Origin: DASQPR01 sp963831705
Lineage (GTDB): Bacteria; Actinomycetota; Actinomycetes; Mycobacteriales; Micromonosporaceae
DNA length: 64,000 nt
NCBI GenBank assembly: GCA_963831705.1
Contig: CAWHRE010000010.1
Location: 992,001-1,056,000 of the forward strand
Direction: 5' to 3'
Position numbers and translations under genes: made by a program. The first letter of the stretch is position 1. Every line of letters begins with the position of its first letter. Under the pieces are notes generated by a model that was given only the letters and a program-made list of their open reading frames with translations, made no database searches and was not told where the DNA came from. Below, piece after piece: positions 26,264 to 34,537 of this stretch.

Positions 26264-26453
26264 AGGTTTACCTTGTCTCGTCGTCGGTCTGGGGTTACAC
26301 GAAGATCTCAGTCTTTGTCTGCATCGCTCGACGACGCCGCATAGCGGCAGACATCGGGGCGCGGCGCATACACGCGGAGCATGCAAGCGCGAGTGACAAG
26401 CGTACCCCAGAGCGAGCAGCGGGAACGCACGACCTATCGCACAACAGCAAGCA

Positions 26454-26499
26454 ACGATACCGCTGGCAGCCCGCCACGGTCAAAACGCCCGCTGCCAGC
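26454..26499 (-). promoter_or_regulatory. rplM-rpsI promoter with flanking inverted repeat
   Basis: On the minus strand TTGACC (26483-26478) and TATCGT (26459-26454) are spaced by 18 bases. A perfect 9-bp inverted repeat, GCTGGCAGC (26462-26470) and GCTGCCAGC (26491-26499), brackets the -35 box, so it could be an operator. The remaining leader (about 190 nt to the GTG) shows no open reading frame of note. Confidence 0.6.
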
Positions 26500-26559
26500 T
26501 GCACGTTCTGTCCGATTAGCGAGTTACCCCTGCAACCCGAATCACATTCCAGCCGGACT

Positions 26560-27528
26560 CTAGGCCGGAAGCGCCACACCGGACCGAGGACCGATCATCT
26601 CTCCGCGAGCCGTCGGAGGGGCCGAGACCGGCCGGATCGGCGTGACGTTCGCAGCCGGTTGATCAGCGCTTTCGATCGCCGGACGGGCAGTCACCAGCCC
26701 CGGGAGCGCCTCATGCTCGGACGGTGCACGCATCGCCGGAATCCAAACCGACCCGGCGGACGACGACAGCCCCAGATTATCCAACGGCCGGCGGTGGTAG
26801 CCGATCTGCCACGTACGCGATCCGGCGAGCGCATTCGACACGTACGTCTTCGCGCTGGTTACCGCTTCAATCATGGTGGCGCCGAGGGCGAGCCGGGCGG
26901 CCAGAGCGGCGGTGAACGACGCTCCGGTCCCGGTGGCGTTCGCCGCATCGACCCGCGGCGCGTGCAAGAAACGAACGCCGCCGTCGGTCCAGATCGCGTC
27001 GACGCTTTCGTCTCCGGACAGACGCCCACCAGTGATCACCACGTACTTCGCGCCTCGGGAGATGAGCTGACCAGCCGCTCCCGCCATATCCGCGGTAGTG
27101 ATCACCGGCCAGCCGACCAAGTCGCCGGCCTCATCGATATTCGGTGTGATCACGCAGACATCGGGCATCAGCCGCAACATCGCGCCGAGCACGCCGCGAC
27201 GATGGCCGCCGCTCGTATCGAGGACCGGGTCGAGCACGACGTTGGCGAGTTCACCCGACCTGATCCGGCCGCCGACCGCGCCCGCGATCTCCGCGGTGGC
27301 CATCAGGCCGAGCTTCACTGCGGCCGGCTTCATCTCGGCGAGCACCATGGACAGTTCCCCACCGACCACGTTGCCGGGCAACGGGAAGTGTTCGGACGGA
27401 CCGCCGACCGCCGTGACCACCGACGCTCCGTGCACGTTGTGCGCGGCGAACGTACGCAGGTCCGCCTCCAGGCCCCCGAATCCGGTGGGGTCCGAGGCGT
27501 TGACGCTGAGAGCAACCGCCGGGTTCAT
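26560..27528 (-). CDS. ThiD-like hydroxymethylpyrimidine kinase homologue, diverged
   Basis: A 322-residue ribokinase-fold protein of the ThiD/PdxK group (ASDPTGFGGLEADLRTFAAHNVHGASVVTAV at the start; LDPVLDTSGG; VITPNIDEAGDL; ATGTGASFTAALA). Two usually conserved residues differ: the substrate-binding Gln of GAGIQAD is Glu21, and the residue after GTG that is Cys in ThiD or Asp in related kinases is Ala203. A 70-residue low-complexity tail follows (from about 250). It may be a pyridoxal- or pyrimidine-type kinase with altered specificity, or inactive. ATG 27528 is chosen; GTG 27537 is possible. Confidence 0.75.
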   Translation of the reverse strand: MNPAVALSVNASDPTGFGGLEADLRTFAAHNVHGASVVTAVGGPSEHFPLPGNVVGGELSMVLAEMKPAAVKLGLMATAEIAGAVGGRIRSGELANVVLDPVLDTSGGHRRGVLGAMLRLMPDVCVITPNIDEAGDLVGWPVITTADMAGAAGQLISRGAKYVVITGGRLSGDESVDAIWTDGGVRFLHAPRVDAANATGTGASFTAALAARLALGATMIEAVTSAKTYVSNALAGSRTWQIGYHRRPLDNLGLSSSAGSVWIPAMRAPSEHEALPGLVTARPAIESADQPAANVTPIRPVSAPPTARGEMIGPRSGVALPA

Positions 27529-27602
27529 ATCTTCGACCCTCACACGGTCACCGTTCGGCTGACGGTCAGTTTGTGCGACTTGCAAATTGCAAGCTGACTG
27601 CA

Positions 27603-27720
27603 ACATTGGCGCGCTCCTCGCGCGGCGCCCCGTGCAGTAGTTGCACCGATCCTCGCGGCAACGACTTCGTCGATGACGCTGCGGTCGGCGCGCCCACTGC
27701 GGCGCCGCTGACGGAGCGCT
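27603..27720. repeat. Tandem GC-rich repeat, unit 1
   Basis: The first of two head-to-tail units of about 118 bp that differ by only two single-base indels. Ends are partly complementary (GCGCTCC near the start, GGAGCGC at the end), and the last 37 bases recur at 878-914. The 311-bp thiD-like/ABC-F gap holds essentially nothing but these two units. Confidence 0.9.
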
Positions 27721-27722
27721 GT

Positions 27723-27841
27723 CACATTGCGCGCTCCTCGCGCGGCGCCCCGGTGCAGTAGTTGCACCGATCCTCGCGGCAACGACTTCGTCGATGACGC
27801 TGCGGTCGGCGCGCCCACTGCGGCGCCGCTGACGGAGCGCT
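27723..27841. repeat. Tandem GC-rich repeat, unit 2
   Basis: The second unit, ending exactly at the stop codon of the ABC-F gene (27840-27842). Compared with unit 1 it lacks one G early on and gains one G in the CCCCGGTGC stretch. Confidence 0.9.
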
Positions 27842-29531
27842 AATCAGCCCAGACTGGTTCTGGGGTCTCCTTGACTTCGCCGTCTCCGTTGAAGACGACG
27901 AATCGCCCGAAAGACCGGGTGAACCACCGGTCGTGGGTCACCGCGATTACCGTGCCTTCGAAGCTCGCGAGACCCTCCTCCAGCGCCTCGGCCGAAGCCA
28001 GGTCGAGGTTGTCGGTCGGCTCGTCGAGCAGCAGCAATGTGGCGCCGCTCAGCTCCAGCAACAACACCAGAAAACGAGCCTGCTGCCCACCGGACAGCGT
28101 CTCGAACCGCTGATCACCCTGACCGGCCAACTCGTACCGGCCGAGCGCGTGCATCGCACCGACCCGATCTCGGCCCTCGCGGCGCTCGTTGCCACGCCAG
28201 AGGATCTCGACGAGCGTCTTGCCGAGCAGGTCGGGCCGGTCGTGCGTCTGCGAGAAATGGCCCGGGATGACGCGCGCGCCGAGCCGGGCGACGCCGTTCG
28301 CCTTAACCTGCTGCAAGCGCGCCGCGTCCGACGGCACGACCAGCGGATCCGGATCCGTTCCGCCCTTCGCGAGCAGCCGCAGAAAGTGCGACTTGCCGGT
28401 GCCGTTCGCGCCGAGGACGGCGACCCGGTCCCCGTACCAAATTTCCAGATCGAAGGGGTAGGTCAGCCCTTCGAGTTCGACCTGCTCGCACATGACGGCG
28501 CGCTTGCCGGTGCGACCACCGGCGAGATTCATGTTGATGTCCTGGTCCTTCGGCGGCAACGGCGGTGGTCCGGCCTCGTCGAACTTGCGCAGCTTCGTCT
28601 GCGCCGACTGATACCGCGAGGCCATATCCGAGTTGTAGGCGGCCTTCTGCTTGTACATCAGCATCTGCTGGCGAAGTTTCTCGCGCTCCTCGTCCCAGCG
28701 CTTGCGGTTCTCCTCCAGGCGGCCGTGGCGGCTCACTCGCGCCTCGTGCCACGATGCGAAGCCGGCCGGATGCGTCCAGGACGAACCGCCTTCGACCGCG
28801 ACGACCCGATCCGCGGTACGCGCGAGCAGTTCACGATCGTGTGACACGTAGAGCACCGACTTCGGCGACTCGCGGAGCCGCTCCTCGAGCCAGCGCTTGC
28901 CCGGCACGTCCAGGAAGTTGTCCGGCTCGTCGAGCAGCAGCACCTCATCTGTGCCCCGGAGCAGCAACTCCAGCGCGAACCGCTTCTGCTGACCACCGGA
29001 GAGCGTGCCGACCGGGCGGTCCCGGACGTCGTCCCAGGGCTTGCCCATCACCACGATGGCGACCGTGTCGAAGAGCACCTCCGCGTCGTACCCGCCAACC
29101 TCACCCCACGCGTGCAGCGCATTCGCGTAGGCGATCTGGGCGCGCTCGTTGTGCGGCGCGGCCAGGGCCGCAGCCTCCGCGGTGGTCAAGCGCGCTCCAG
29201 CGGCGGCGACGGCGGACGGCATGAGAGCAACCGCAAATTCGCTCAGCGTACGGTCAGCCACCTCCCCGTCCACCCCTTCCGGCGTGGCGCTCGGGCGGCC
29301 GATCATGCCGATGAACTGGCGCATCACGCCGAGCCCTCCGGCCCGGGCAATGGCGCCGGTCGCCACCGGAAGGTCGCCCGAGACCATTCGCAACAACGTG
29401 GTCTTCCCGGCGCCGTTAGGCCCGACCAGCGCGACTTTCATGCCCTCGCCGACCCGGAACGCGACGTCGCTGAACAGCACACGCCCGTCCGGCAGCGTAT
29501 GACCGACTCCAGCAACATCCACGTACCCCAT
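27840..29531 (-). CDS. ABC-F family ATPase
   Basis: A 563-residue soluble protein with two ABC domains and no membrane segments. Domain 1 has Walker A GPNGAGKTT (37-45), signature LSGGQQKR and Walker B LLLDEPDNFLD. A charged linker (about 280-330, RLEENRKRWDEEREKLRQQM) follows. Domain 2 has GANGTGKSH, LSGGQQAR and LLLDEPTDNLD. ABC-F proteins act on the ribosomal E site as translation factors or antibiotic-protection proteins; which applies here is unknown. Upstream ATG 29531 (MGYVDVAGVGHTLPDG) is taken as the start. Confidence 0.9.
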   Translation of the reverse strand: MGYVDVAGVGHTLPDGRVLFSDVAFRVGEGMKVALVGPNGAGKTTLLRMVSGDLPVATGAIARAGGLGVMRQFIGMIGRPSATPEGVDGEVADRTLSEFAVALMPSAVAAAGARLTTAEAAALAAPHNERAQIAYANALHAWGEVGGYDAEVLFDTVAIVVMGKPWDDVRDRPVGTLSGGQQKRFALELLLRGTDEVLLLDEPDNFLDVPGKRWLEERLRESPKSVLYVSHDRELLARTADRVVAVEGGSSWTHPAGFASWHEARVSRHGRLEENRKRWDEEREKLRQQMLMYKQKAAYNSDMASRYQSAQTKLRKFDEAGPPPLPPKDQDINMNLAGGRTGKRAVMCEQVELEGLTYPFDLEIWYGDRVAVLGANGTGKSHFLRLLAKGGTDPDPLVVPSDAARLQQVKANGVARLGARVIPGHFSQTHDRPDLLGKTLVEILWRGNERREGRDRVGAMHALGRYELAGQGDQRFETLSGGQQARFLVLLLELSGATLLLLDEPTDNLDLASAEALEEGLASFEGTVIAVTHDRWFTRSFGRFVVFNGDGEVKETPEPVWAD

Positions 29532-29622
29532 AACCAGCAGATTCTGCCCGCCCACGGCCCACGCGGACAACCGAGTTGTCCGCGCCCGGCGCCCCGAAGA
29601 TCAACGCCCGGCCCCCAAGACC

Positions 29623-29687
29623 AAGTTGATCCTGGAGTTAGTTAGCGCCTCGATGGCGTTTCGTGCTGATAACTCCAGGATCAACTT
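29623..29687. repeat. Intergenic palindromic repeat, copy 4 (best-preserved)
   Basis: Perfect 18-bp arms (AAGTTGATCCTGGAGTTA and its reverse complement) enclose the core GTTAGCGCCTCGATGGCG. It lies between the RsmC-like methyltransferase gene and the ABC-F gene. Confidence 0.9.
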
Positions 29688-29707
29688 CGCGGGCTACGGC
29701 GAGCGGG

Positions 29708-30316
29708 CTACTCCGCCCGGGTGACACGAAGCACGCGGTAGCCCTTCTGGGCCGCATGGCGCTCGACCTGCCAGCCGCCGCGCTCAAGCCAGGCCGTCAG
29801 CGAATCGGCACCCAGATGCTTCGCGACCACCAGCCAGGCGCAGCCACCTGCCACCAGCCGCGGCAGCCAGATCTCCAACAACGTGTGCAGTTCGGCCTTG
29901 CCGATCCGGATCGGCGGGTTGCTCCAGATCTCGTCGAACTCCACGTCAGCCGGGATGTCGGCGGCGGTGACCGGGATAACACGATCGGCGAGTCCGGCCG
30001 CCGCCGCATTCCGCCGTACGAGATCGAGCGCCCGCGTGTTGACGTCCAATGCATAGACACGGGCATATTCGGACGTATCACCCACGACACACGCGATCGG
30101 CCCGTACCCGCAACCGAGGTCCAGAAACGTGCCGCCCCGTGGTCCCGGCAACACTGCCTTCCGTAGCAGCACCGCCGTCCCGGGATCGAGTCGGTCTGCG
30201 GAAAATACGCCACCAGCAGCGGTAAGGCGATAAACCCGACCTTCAATCATGAACGTCACTTCACGCTCCGGACCCGCAGAAGTCGGATCCGAGCTGAAGT
30301 AGTGGTCGGTCGTCAT
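29708..30316 (-). CDS. RsmC-like class I SAM-dependent methyltransferase
   Basis: A 202-residue enzyme. The SAM motif FLDLGCGYGPIA (about 84-95), the acidic ALDVN end of strand 2 and the catalytic SNPPIRIGK place it in the RsmC/RlmG-like small-subunit methyltransferase group, which methylates guanine N2 in rRNA. The N terminus reads MTTDHYFSSDPTSAGP, as in such proteins (DHYFS motif). It has only the catalytic domain and lacks the duplicated N-terminal domain of E. coli RsmC. The target is unproven. Confidence 0.85.
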   Translation of the reverse strand: MTTDHYFSSDPTSAGPEREVTFMIEGRVYRLTAAGGVFSADRLDPGTAVLLRKAVLPGPRGGTFLDLGCGYGPIACVVGDTSEYARVYALDVNTRALDLVRRNAAAAGLADRVIPVTAADIPADVEFDEIWSNPPIRIGKAELHTLLEIWLPRLVAGGCAWLVVAKHLGADSLTAWLERGGWQVERHAAQKGYRVLRVTRAE

Positions 30317-30385
30317 TCGGCCATTCTCTCGTTTCACGGTCGTACGCGAGTGGTGCGGGGCGCTCGCTTAGGTACCCTTCTCGTC

Positions 30386-31933
30386 ATGACATACGGGTAC
30401 GGCGAGCCCGGCTCACCTTCACCCGACGGCGAGCCGGACGAATGGGATCAGTCCTACCGGTCGCCTCGGCCAACGCGACGCGACGCGTATCCACCGGCGC
30501 CACCGCCGCAGGGTGGCGGCGCGACGTACGGTGAGCCGTCCTATCGCGACCATGGTGCACCGGCTTCGGGTCCTGCGTACGGAGGCTCGACCTACGGCGC
30601 TCCCGCTTCCGGCCCGGGCTACGGCGGTCAGGCTTATGGCGCTCCCGCTCCCGGCCCTGCTTATGGCGCTCCCGCCTCCGGACCGGCCTACGGAGGGCCG
30701 GAGTACGGCGGCCGCGACCCGCGCGACCCCGGATACGACGCCGGCCGCGAGGGTTATGGCAACTCGCCGGACGGCCGCCGCCACGCCGTCCCCTCTCAGC
30801 CCGGCGAACCGCAGGGATACCCGCAACCAGGGCAACCCGGTGGGTACCAGCAGGGATATCGGCAACCCGGATACCAGGAACCGGCTTATCAAGAGCCGGG
30901 ATACCAGCAGCAGGGCTACCCACCGCCCGGCGGTCGCGGCCCGGCCCGGCCCGGCTACGCACCGACCGCCTACCAGGCATCGGGCTACCCGACCGCGCCG
31001 ACCGCCCGTCCGGAACAACCTGGCGTGTACGGCCGACCTGGCGAGGGCTGGCAGGATCCCGGCTACCGGCAGAACGATTACCAACAGCAGGGCCCGTACC
31101 GTGGCGGGCCAGGCCAACAGGTCCCCGGCCAGTACGGCCGTCGTCCGAACGGCCCGCTGGAGAACGTGCACGCGGCTCGCAACCGTCCGGACTTCGTTGA
31201 CGAGGACGACGCGCCGCCGCCGCGCCGCAAACTTGGCCGCATCGTCTACGGCCTGATCACCGTCGTCGTCGTATTGGCGCTGGCCGGATTCGGGTACGCG
31301 TTCTTCATACGCAAGAACCCGTCGGCCGCGAAGACCGTCGTCTCGACCACGCCCGCGGTCCTGCCGGCGAGCGACCCGATCCTCTCGCAGAAGACCGATC
31401 CGAAGGCACTGACCGCCGACGAGGTGTTCACGAAGCTGATCCACTCGTCCGCCACCGGCGGCGACTACACGGTGGAGAAGTCCGAGGCGATCACCGGATG
31501 CGCCAACGTCGCGACGACGAAGATCCAGGCGCTGCTCACGTCGCTCGGCTGCACCCAGGTCGTACGCGCGAATCTGCTGTCGCCGGATGGTCGCTACACG
31601 ATCACGGCCGGCATCGTGAACATGCCGGATGAGAAGTCGGCGGCCAGCGTACGGACGTCGATCGGTTCGCTCGTCACCGCCGGAAAGGACCACTTCAACA
31701 CACTCGTGGTCACCCCGGCTTCGGCCGCACCGCAGCCGACCACGCACCTGGGCTGGGATTCCCGAGGCCACTACGTGTTCTACGTAGTCATCGGTTTGGC
31801 GTCGGGCGATCCGATCGCCACGTCCGACGAGCGTACGCCGTTGATCATCTCGGACATCGTGGAAACCTACCTGAGCACGACCGTGATCGGTGCCCGAGAG
31901 AAAACGTCCCCCACGACAGCGGCTTCGAAGTAG
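30386..31933 (+). CDS. GYQP-rich single-pass membrane protein
   Basis: A 515-residue protein from ATG 30386. Residues 1-285 are low complexity, rich in Gly, Tyr, Pro, Gln and Ala, with imperfect repeats such as YGAPASGPAYGG and QPGYQEPAYQEPGYQQQGY. A basic stretch and one transmembrane helix follow (about 300-322, VYGLITVVVVLALAGFGYAFF). The extracytoplasmic C-terminal domain of about 190 residues has two cysteines (ITGCANV; SLGCTQV) and resembles nothing I recognise. It is convergent with truA. Confidence 0.8.
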   Translation: MTYGYGEPGSPSPDGEPDEWDQSYRSPRPTRRDAYPPAPPPQGGGATYGEPSYRDHGAPASGPAYGGSTYGAPASGPGYGGQAYGAPAPGPAYGAPASGPAYGGPEYGGRDPRDPGYDAGREGYGNSPDGRRHAVPSQPGEPQGYPQPGQPGGYQQGYRQPGYQEPAYQEPGYQQQGYPPPGGRGPARPGYAPTAYQASGYPTAPTARPEQPGVYGRPGEGWQDPGYRQNDYQQQGPYRGGPGQQVPGQYGRRPNGPLENVHAARNRPDFVDEDDAPPPRRKLGRIVYGLITVVVVLALAGFGYAFFIRKNPSAAKTVVSTTPAVLPASDPILSQKTDPKALTADEVFTKLIHSSATGGDYTVEKSEAITGCANVATTKIQALLTSLGCTQVVRANLLSPDGRYTITAGIVNMPDEKSAASVRTSIGSLVTAGKDHFNTLVVTPASAAPQPTTHLGWDSRGHYVFYVVIGLASGDPIATSDERTPLIISDIVETYLSTTVIGAREKTSPTTAASK

Positions 31934-31936
31934 CGG

Positions 31937-32803
31937 TTAGACGAGATCGCGGCGGTTGCGGGTGACCAGCGCCCGCGCCGCCAACTCGTCGACCGGCGGG
32001 TATCCGACCTCGATCAGATTGAGGCCGTGCGGCGGCGCGACCACGATGTCATTCGCCCGGACCGTACGGCTCAGCATCCCGGCCGGCCACTCGGTGCCGC
32101 GGCGCCCTTCGCCGACCGCGATCAACGCACCGACGAGGCTGCGCACCATCGACTGGCAGAACGCGTCCGCCTGCACGGTCGCGACCAGCACACCGCCCGG
32201 TTCGCGTCGCCAGTCGAGGCGGCTGATCGCGCGGATCGTGCTCGCGTGCTCTTTGCGCTTGCAGAACGCCACGAAATCGTGCAGGCCCACCAGGCCCGCT
32301 GAGGCTGCGCTGAGAGCATCGACGTCAAGATGGCGGGGCCACGTGAGGGTGTCGCGCGCGCGGAGCGGTGCGGAGCCGTAGGGGCCGTCATCGATGCGGT
32401 ACTCGTATTTTCGGGAAAGGGCCGAAAACCGAGCATCAAACACATCGGGTACGCGCGACGCGGCCATTACCCGTACGTCCGGCGGAAGCAGGCCGGCGAG
32501 GCGGCGAATGATCGTGGCGGAGAGCGCATCCCAGGCATCTGCCGCCACGTCGACGTGCGCGACCTGGCCGCTCGCATGCACGCCCGCGTCCGTACGGCCG
32601 GCCACCGTCAACCCGGCGACGCCATGCGGCGAGAAGACTCGGTCCAGGACTCCGAGCAGAACCCCGGCAACCGTACGGCGCTCGGGCTGGATGGCCCAGC
32701 CGGAAAAGTCGGTCCCGTCGTACGCGATGTCGAGCCGTACCCGAACCGTCGGAAATGGAACGAGCCCGTCGCCCCCGGAATCGGGGACAACGGGCTCGTT
32801 CAC
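31937..32803 (-). CDS. truA: tRNA pseudouridine(38-40) synthase TruA
   Basis: TruA modifies U38-U40 in tRNA anticodon stems. It has 288 residues from GTG 32803. The catalytic Asp lies in VAGRTDAGVHASGQV; LRLDIAYDGTDFSGW and FCQSMVRSLVGALIAVGEG are also typical. GTG 32803 is the only in-frame start near the conserved domain, and it places the first 14 codons inside a strong hairpin. It is the last gene of the alpha-operon cluster, 22 bp after rplQ. Confidence 0.93.
   Translation of the reverse strand: MNEPVVPDSGGDGLVPFPTVRVRLDIAYDGTDFSGWAIQPERRTVAGVLLGVLDRVFSPHGVAGLTVAGRTDAGVHASGQVAHVDVAADAWDALSATIIRRLAGLLPPDVRVMAASRVPDVFDARFSALSRKYEYRIDDGPYGSAPLRARDTLTWPRHLDVDALSAASAGLVGLHDFVAFCKRKEHASTIRAISRLDWRREPGGVLVATVQADAFCQSMVRSLVGALIAVGEGRRGTEWPAGMLSRTVRANDIVVAPPHGLNLIEVGYPPVDELAARALVTRNRRDLV
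32758..32801 (-). promoter_or_regulatory. Hairpin overlapping the truA start
   Basis: GAACGAGCCCG (32758-32768) and CGGGCTCGTTC (32791-32801) form a perfect 11-bp stem with a partly paired loop. It starts at the truA GTG and lies 24 bp after the rplQ stop. There is no T tract; it could attenuate read-through or limit truA translation. Confidence 0.55.
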
Positions 32804-32825
32804 AGTGAAAACAGAACCGCTGCGA

Positions 32826-33377
32826 TCAGGACTTGTCGTCGGTCTCGTCGGTGTCGGCCTCGTCGACCTCAACCTCGTCAACCTCGTCCGCCGGTACCGA
32901 GTCGGTGACCTCGTCGTCGCCCGCGAGGGCGGCCACGGTGTCATCCTTCGCGGCGGCGGTCGCGGCCGCCTTCGCAGCCTTGCGAGCCGGTGCGGCCTTC
33001 GCCGGAGAGACGTTGACCGTCAGCTCCTCGACCAGCTCGATGATCGCCATCGGCGCGTTGTCGCCCTTGCGGGGGCCAACCTTGATGATGCGGGTGTAGC
33101 CGCCCGGACGGGTCGTGTAACGCGGCCCGATCTGGTCGAACAGCGTGTACACCACGTCCTTGTCCTTGACCACGGTCATGACCTGGCGACGAGCGTGCAG
33201 GTCACCGCGCTTCGCGAAGGTGACAAGACGCTCGGCCAGCGGCCGCAGGCGCTTGGCCTTCGTCTCGGTCGTGGTGATCCGGCCGTGCTGGAACAGGGCC
33301 GTAGCCAGGTTCCCCAGCAAAAGCCGCTCGTGCGCCGGGCTTCCGCCGAGACGGGGACCCCTTGTGGGCGTGGGCAT
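32826..33377 (-). CDS. rplQ: 50S ribosomal protein L17
   Basis: A 183-residue L17 from ATG 33377 with AAGGAG upstream. The conserved body (MPTPTRGPRLGGSPAHERLLLGNLATALFQHGRITTTETKAKRLRPLAE...) ends near residue 115. An Ala-rich and then strongly acidic tail follows (DEVDEVEVDEADTDETDDKS), longer than in E. coli but common in actinobacteria. Confidence 0.96.
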   Translation of the reverse strand: MPTPTRGPRLGGSPAHERLLLGNLATALFQHGRITTTETKAKRLRPLAERLVTFAKRGDLHARRQVMTVVKDKDVVYTLFDQIGPRYTTRPGGYTRIIKVGPRKGDNAPMAIIELVEELTVNVSPAKAAPARKAAKAAATAAAKDDTVAALAGDDEVTDSVPADEVDEVEVDEADTDETDDKS

Positions 33378-33417
33378 GGTCGGTGCTCCTTGAAGGTTAT
33401 CGGCGGTAGCTTGCGGG

Positions 33418-34443
33418 CTACAGCTGTTCGGTCTCGCGGTAGTCGTCGTCAACGTCGTAGTCAGCGTCCGAGAAGCTGTCCACCACGTTGGACGGGTCGA
33501 AGGTCGGCGCCGAGTCCTTGAGGCCCAGACCCATGCCGGCCAGCTTCATCTTGACCTCGTCGATCGACTTCTGGCCGAAGTTGCGGATGTCGAGCAGGTC
33601 CGCCTCGGTGCGACCGATCAGTTCGCCGACGGCGTTGATGCCCTCGCGCTTGAGGCAGTTGTACGAACGGACCGTCAGGTCCAGCTCCTCGATCGGCAGC
33701 GCCAGGTCGGCAGCGAGCTGCGCGTCCTGCGGCGACGGGCCGATGTCGATGCCCTCGGCCTCTTCGTCCAGCTCGCGGGCCAGACCGAACAGTTCGACCA
33801 GGGTCGAACCGGCGGACGCCAGAGCCGTGCGCGGAGAGATCGAAGCCTTCGTCTCGACGTCGATGATCAGCCGGTCGAAGTCGGTGCGCTGCTCGACACG
33901 GGTCGCCTCGACGCGGTACGTCACCTTGAGCACCGGCGAGTAGATCGAGTCGACCGGGATGCGGCCGATCTCGGCGTTGAGCTGCTTGTTCTGGTTGGCC
34001 GTAACGTAGCCGCGGCCACGCTCAACGGTCAGCTCCATGTCGACGCGCGCCTTGCCGTTGAGCGTCGCGAGCTTCAGGTCCGCGTTGTGGACACTGACGC
34101 CGGCCGGCGGCTGAATGTCGCCCGCCGTGATGTCACCGGGGCCCTGCTTGCGCAGGTACATGCTGACCGGCTCATCGTGCTCGGAGCTGACGCACAGCTC
34201 CTTGACGTTCATGACCAGCTCGACGACGTCTTCCTTCACGCCCGGGATGGTCGTGAACTCGTGCAGAACACCATCGACCTTGATCGACGTGACCGCGGCA
34301 CCCGGAATCGAGCTGAGCAGGGTACGGCGCAGAGAGTTGCCGAGCGTGTAGCCGAAACCCGGCTCCAGCGGCTCGATGGTGAACCGGGACCGGACCTCGC
34401 TGATCGACTCTTCGCTCAGAGACGGACGCTGAGAGATAAGCAC
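33418..34443 (-). CDS. rpoA: RNA polymerase alpha subunit
   Basis: A 341-residue alpha subunit from GTG 34443 (VLISQRPSLSEESISEVRSRFTIEPLEPGFGYTLGNSLRRTLLSS). The N-terminal dimerisation and assembly domain (1-225) and the C-terminal UP-element/activator-binding domain (about 240-310, LDLTVRSYNCLKREGINAVGELI) are complete. The tail is acidic and ends ETEQL. It sits between rpsD and rplQ as in most bacteria. Confidence 0.97.
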   Translation of the reverse strand: MLISQRPSLSEESISEVRSRFTIEPLEPGFGYTLGNSLRRTLLSSIPGAAVTSIKVDGVLHEFTTIPGVKEDVVELVMNVKELCVSSEHDEPVSMYLRKQGPGDITAGDIQPPAGVSVHNADLKLATLNGKARVDMELTVERGRGYVTANQNKQLNAEIGRIPVDSIYSPVLKVTYRVEATRVEQRTDFDRLIIDVETKASISPRTALASAGSTLVELFGLARELDEEAEGIDIGPSPQDAQLAADLALPIEELDLTVRSYNCLKREGINAVGELIGRTEADLLDIRNFGQKSIDEVKMKLAGMGLGLKDSAPTFDPSNVVDSFSDADYDVDDDYRETEQL

Positions 34444-34497
34444 TGCTGTTTCTCTTTTCGTTAGGGGCACCCGCTATTTGACGCCCACCAATTGATG

Positions 34498-34529
34498 CCG
34501 CTGCAGGACCGGTTATGGCCCTGCAGCGG
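34498..34529 (-). promoter_or_regulatory. Intercistronic hairpin between rpsD and rpoA
   Basis: CCGCTGCAGG (34498-34507) and CCTGCAGCGG (34520-34529) form a perfect 10-bp stem, 54 bp before the rpoA GTG. It could be an attenuator, a processing site or an S4-responsive structure (inference). Confidence 0.6.
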
Positions 34530-34537
34530 GTTACTGC

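Noticed and set aside
27603..27841. CRISPR array
   Set aside because: Only two units with no spacer-like unique segments; the whole 118 bp is duplicated.
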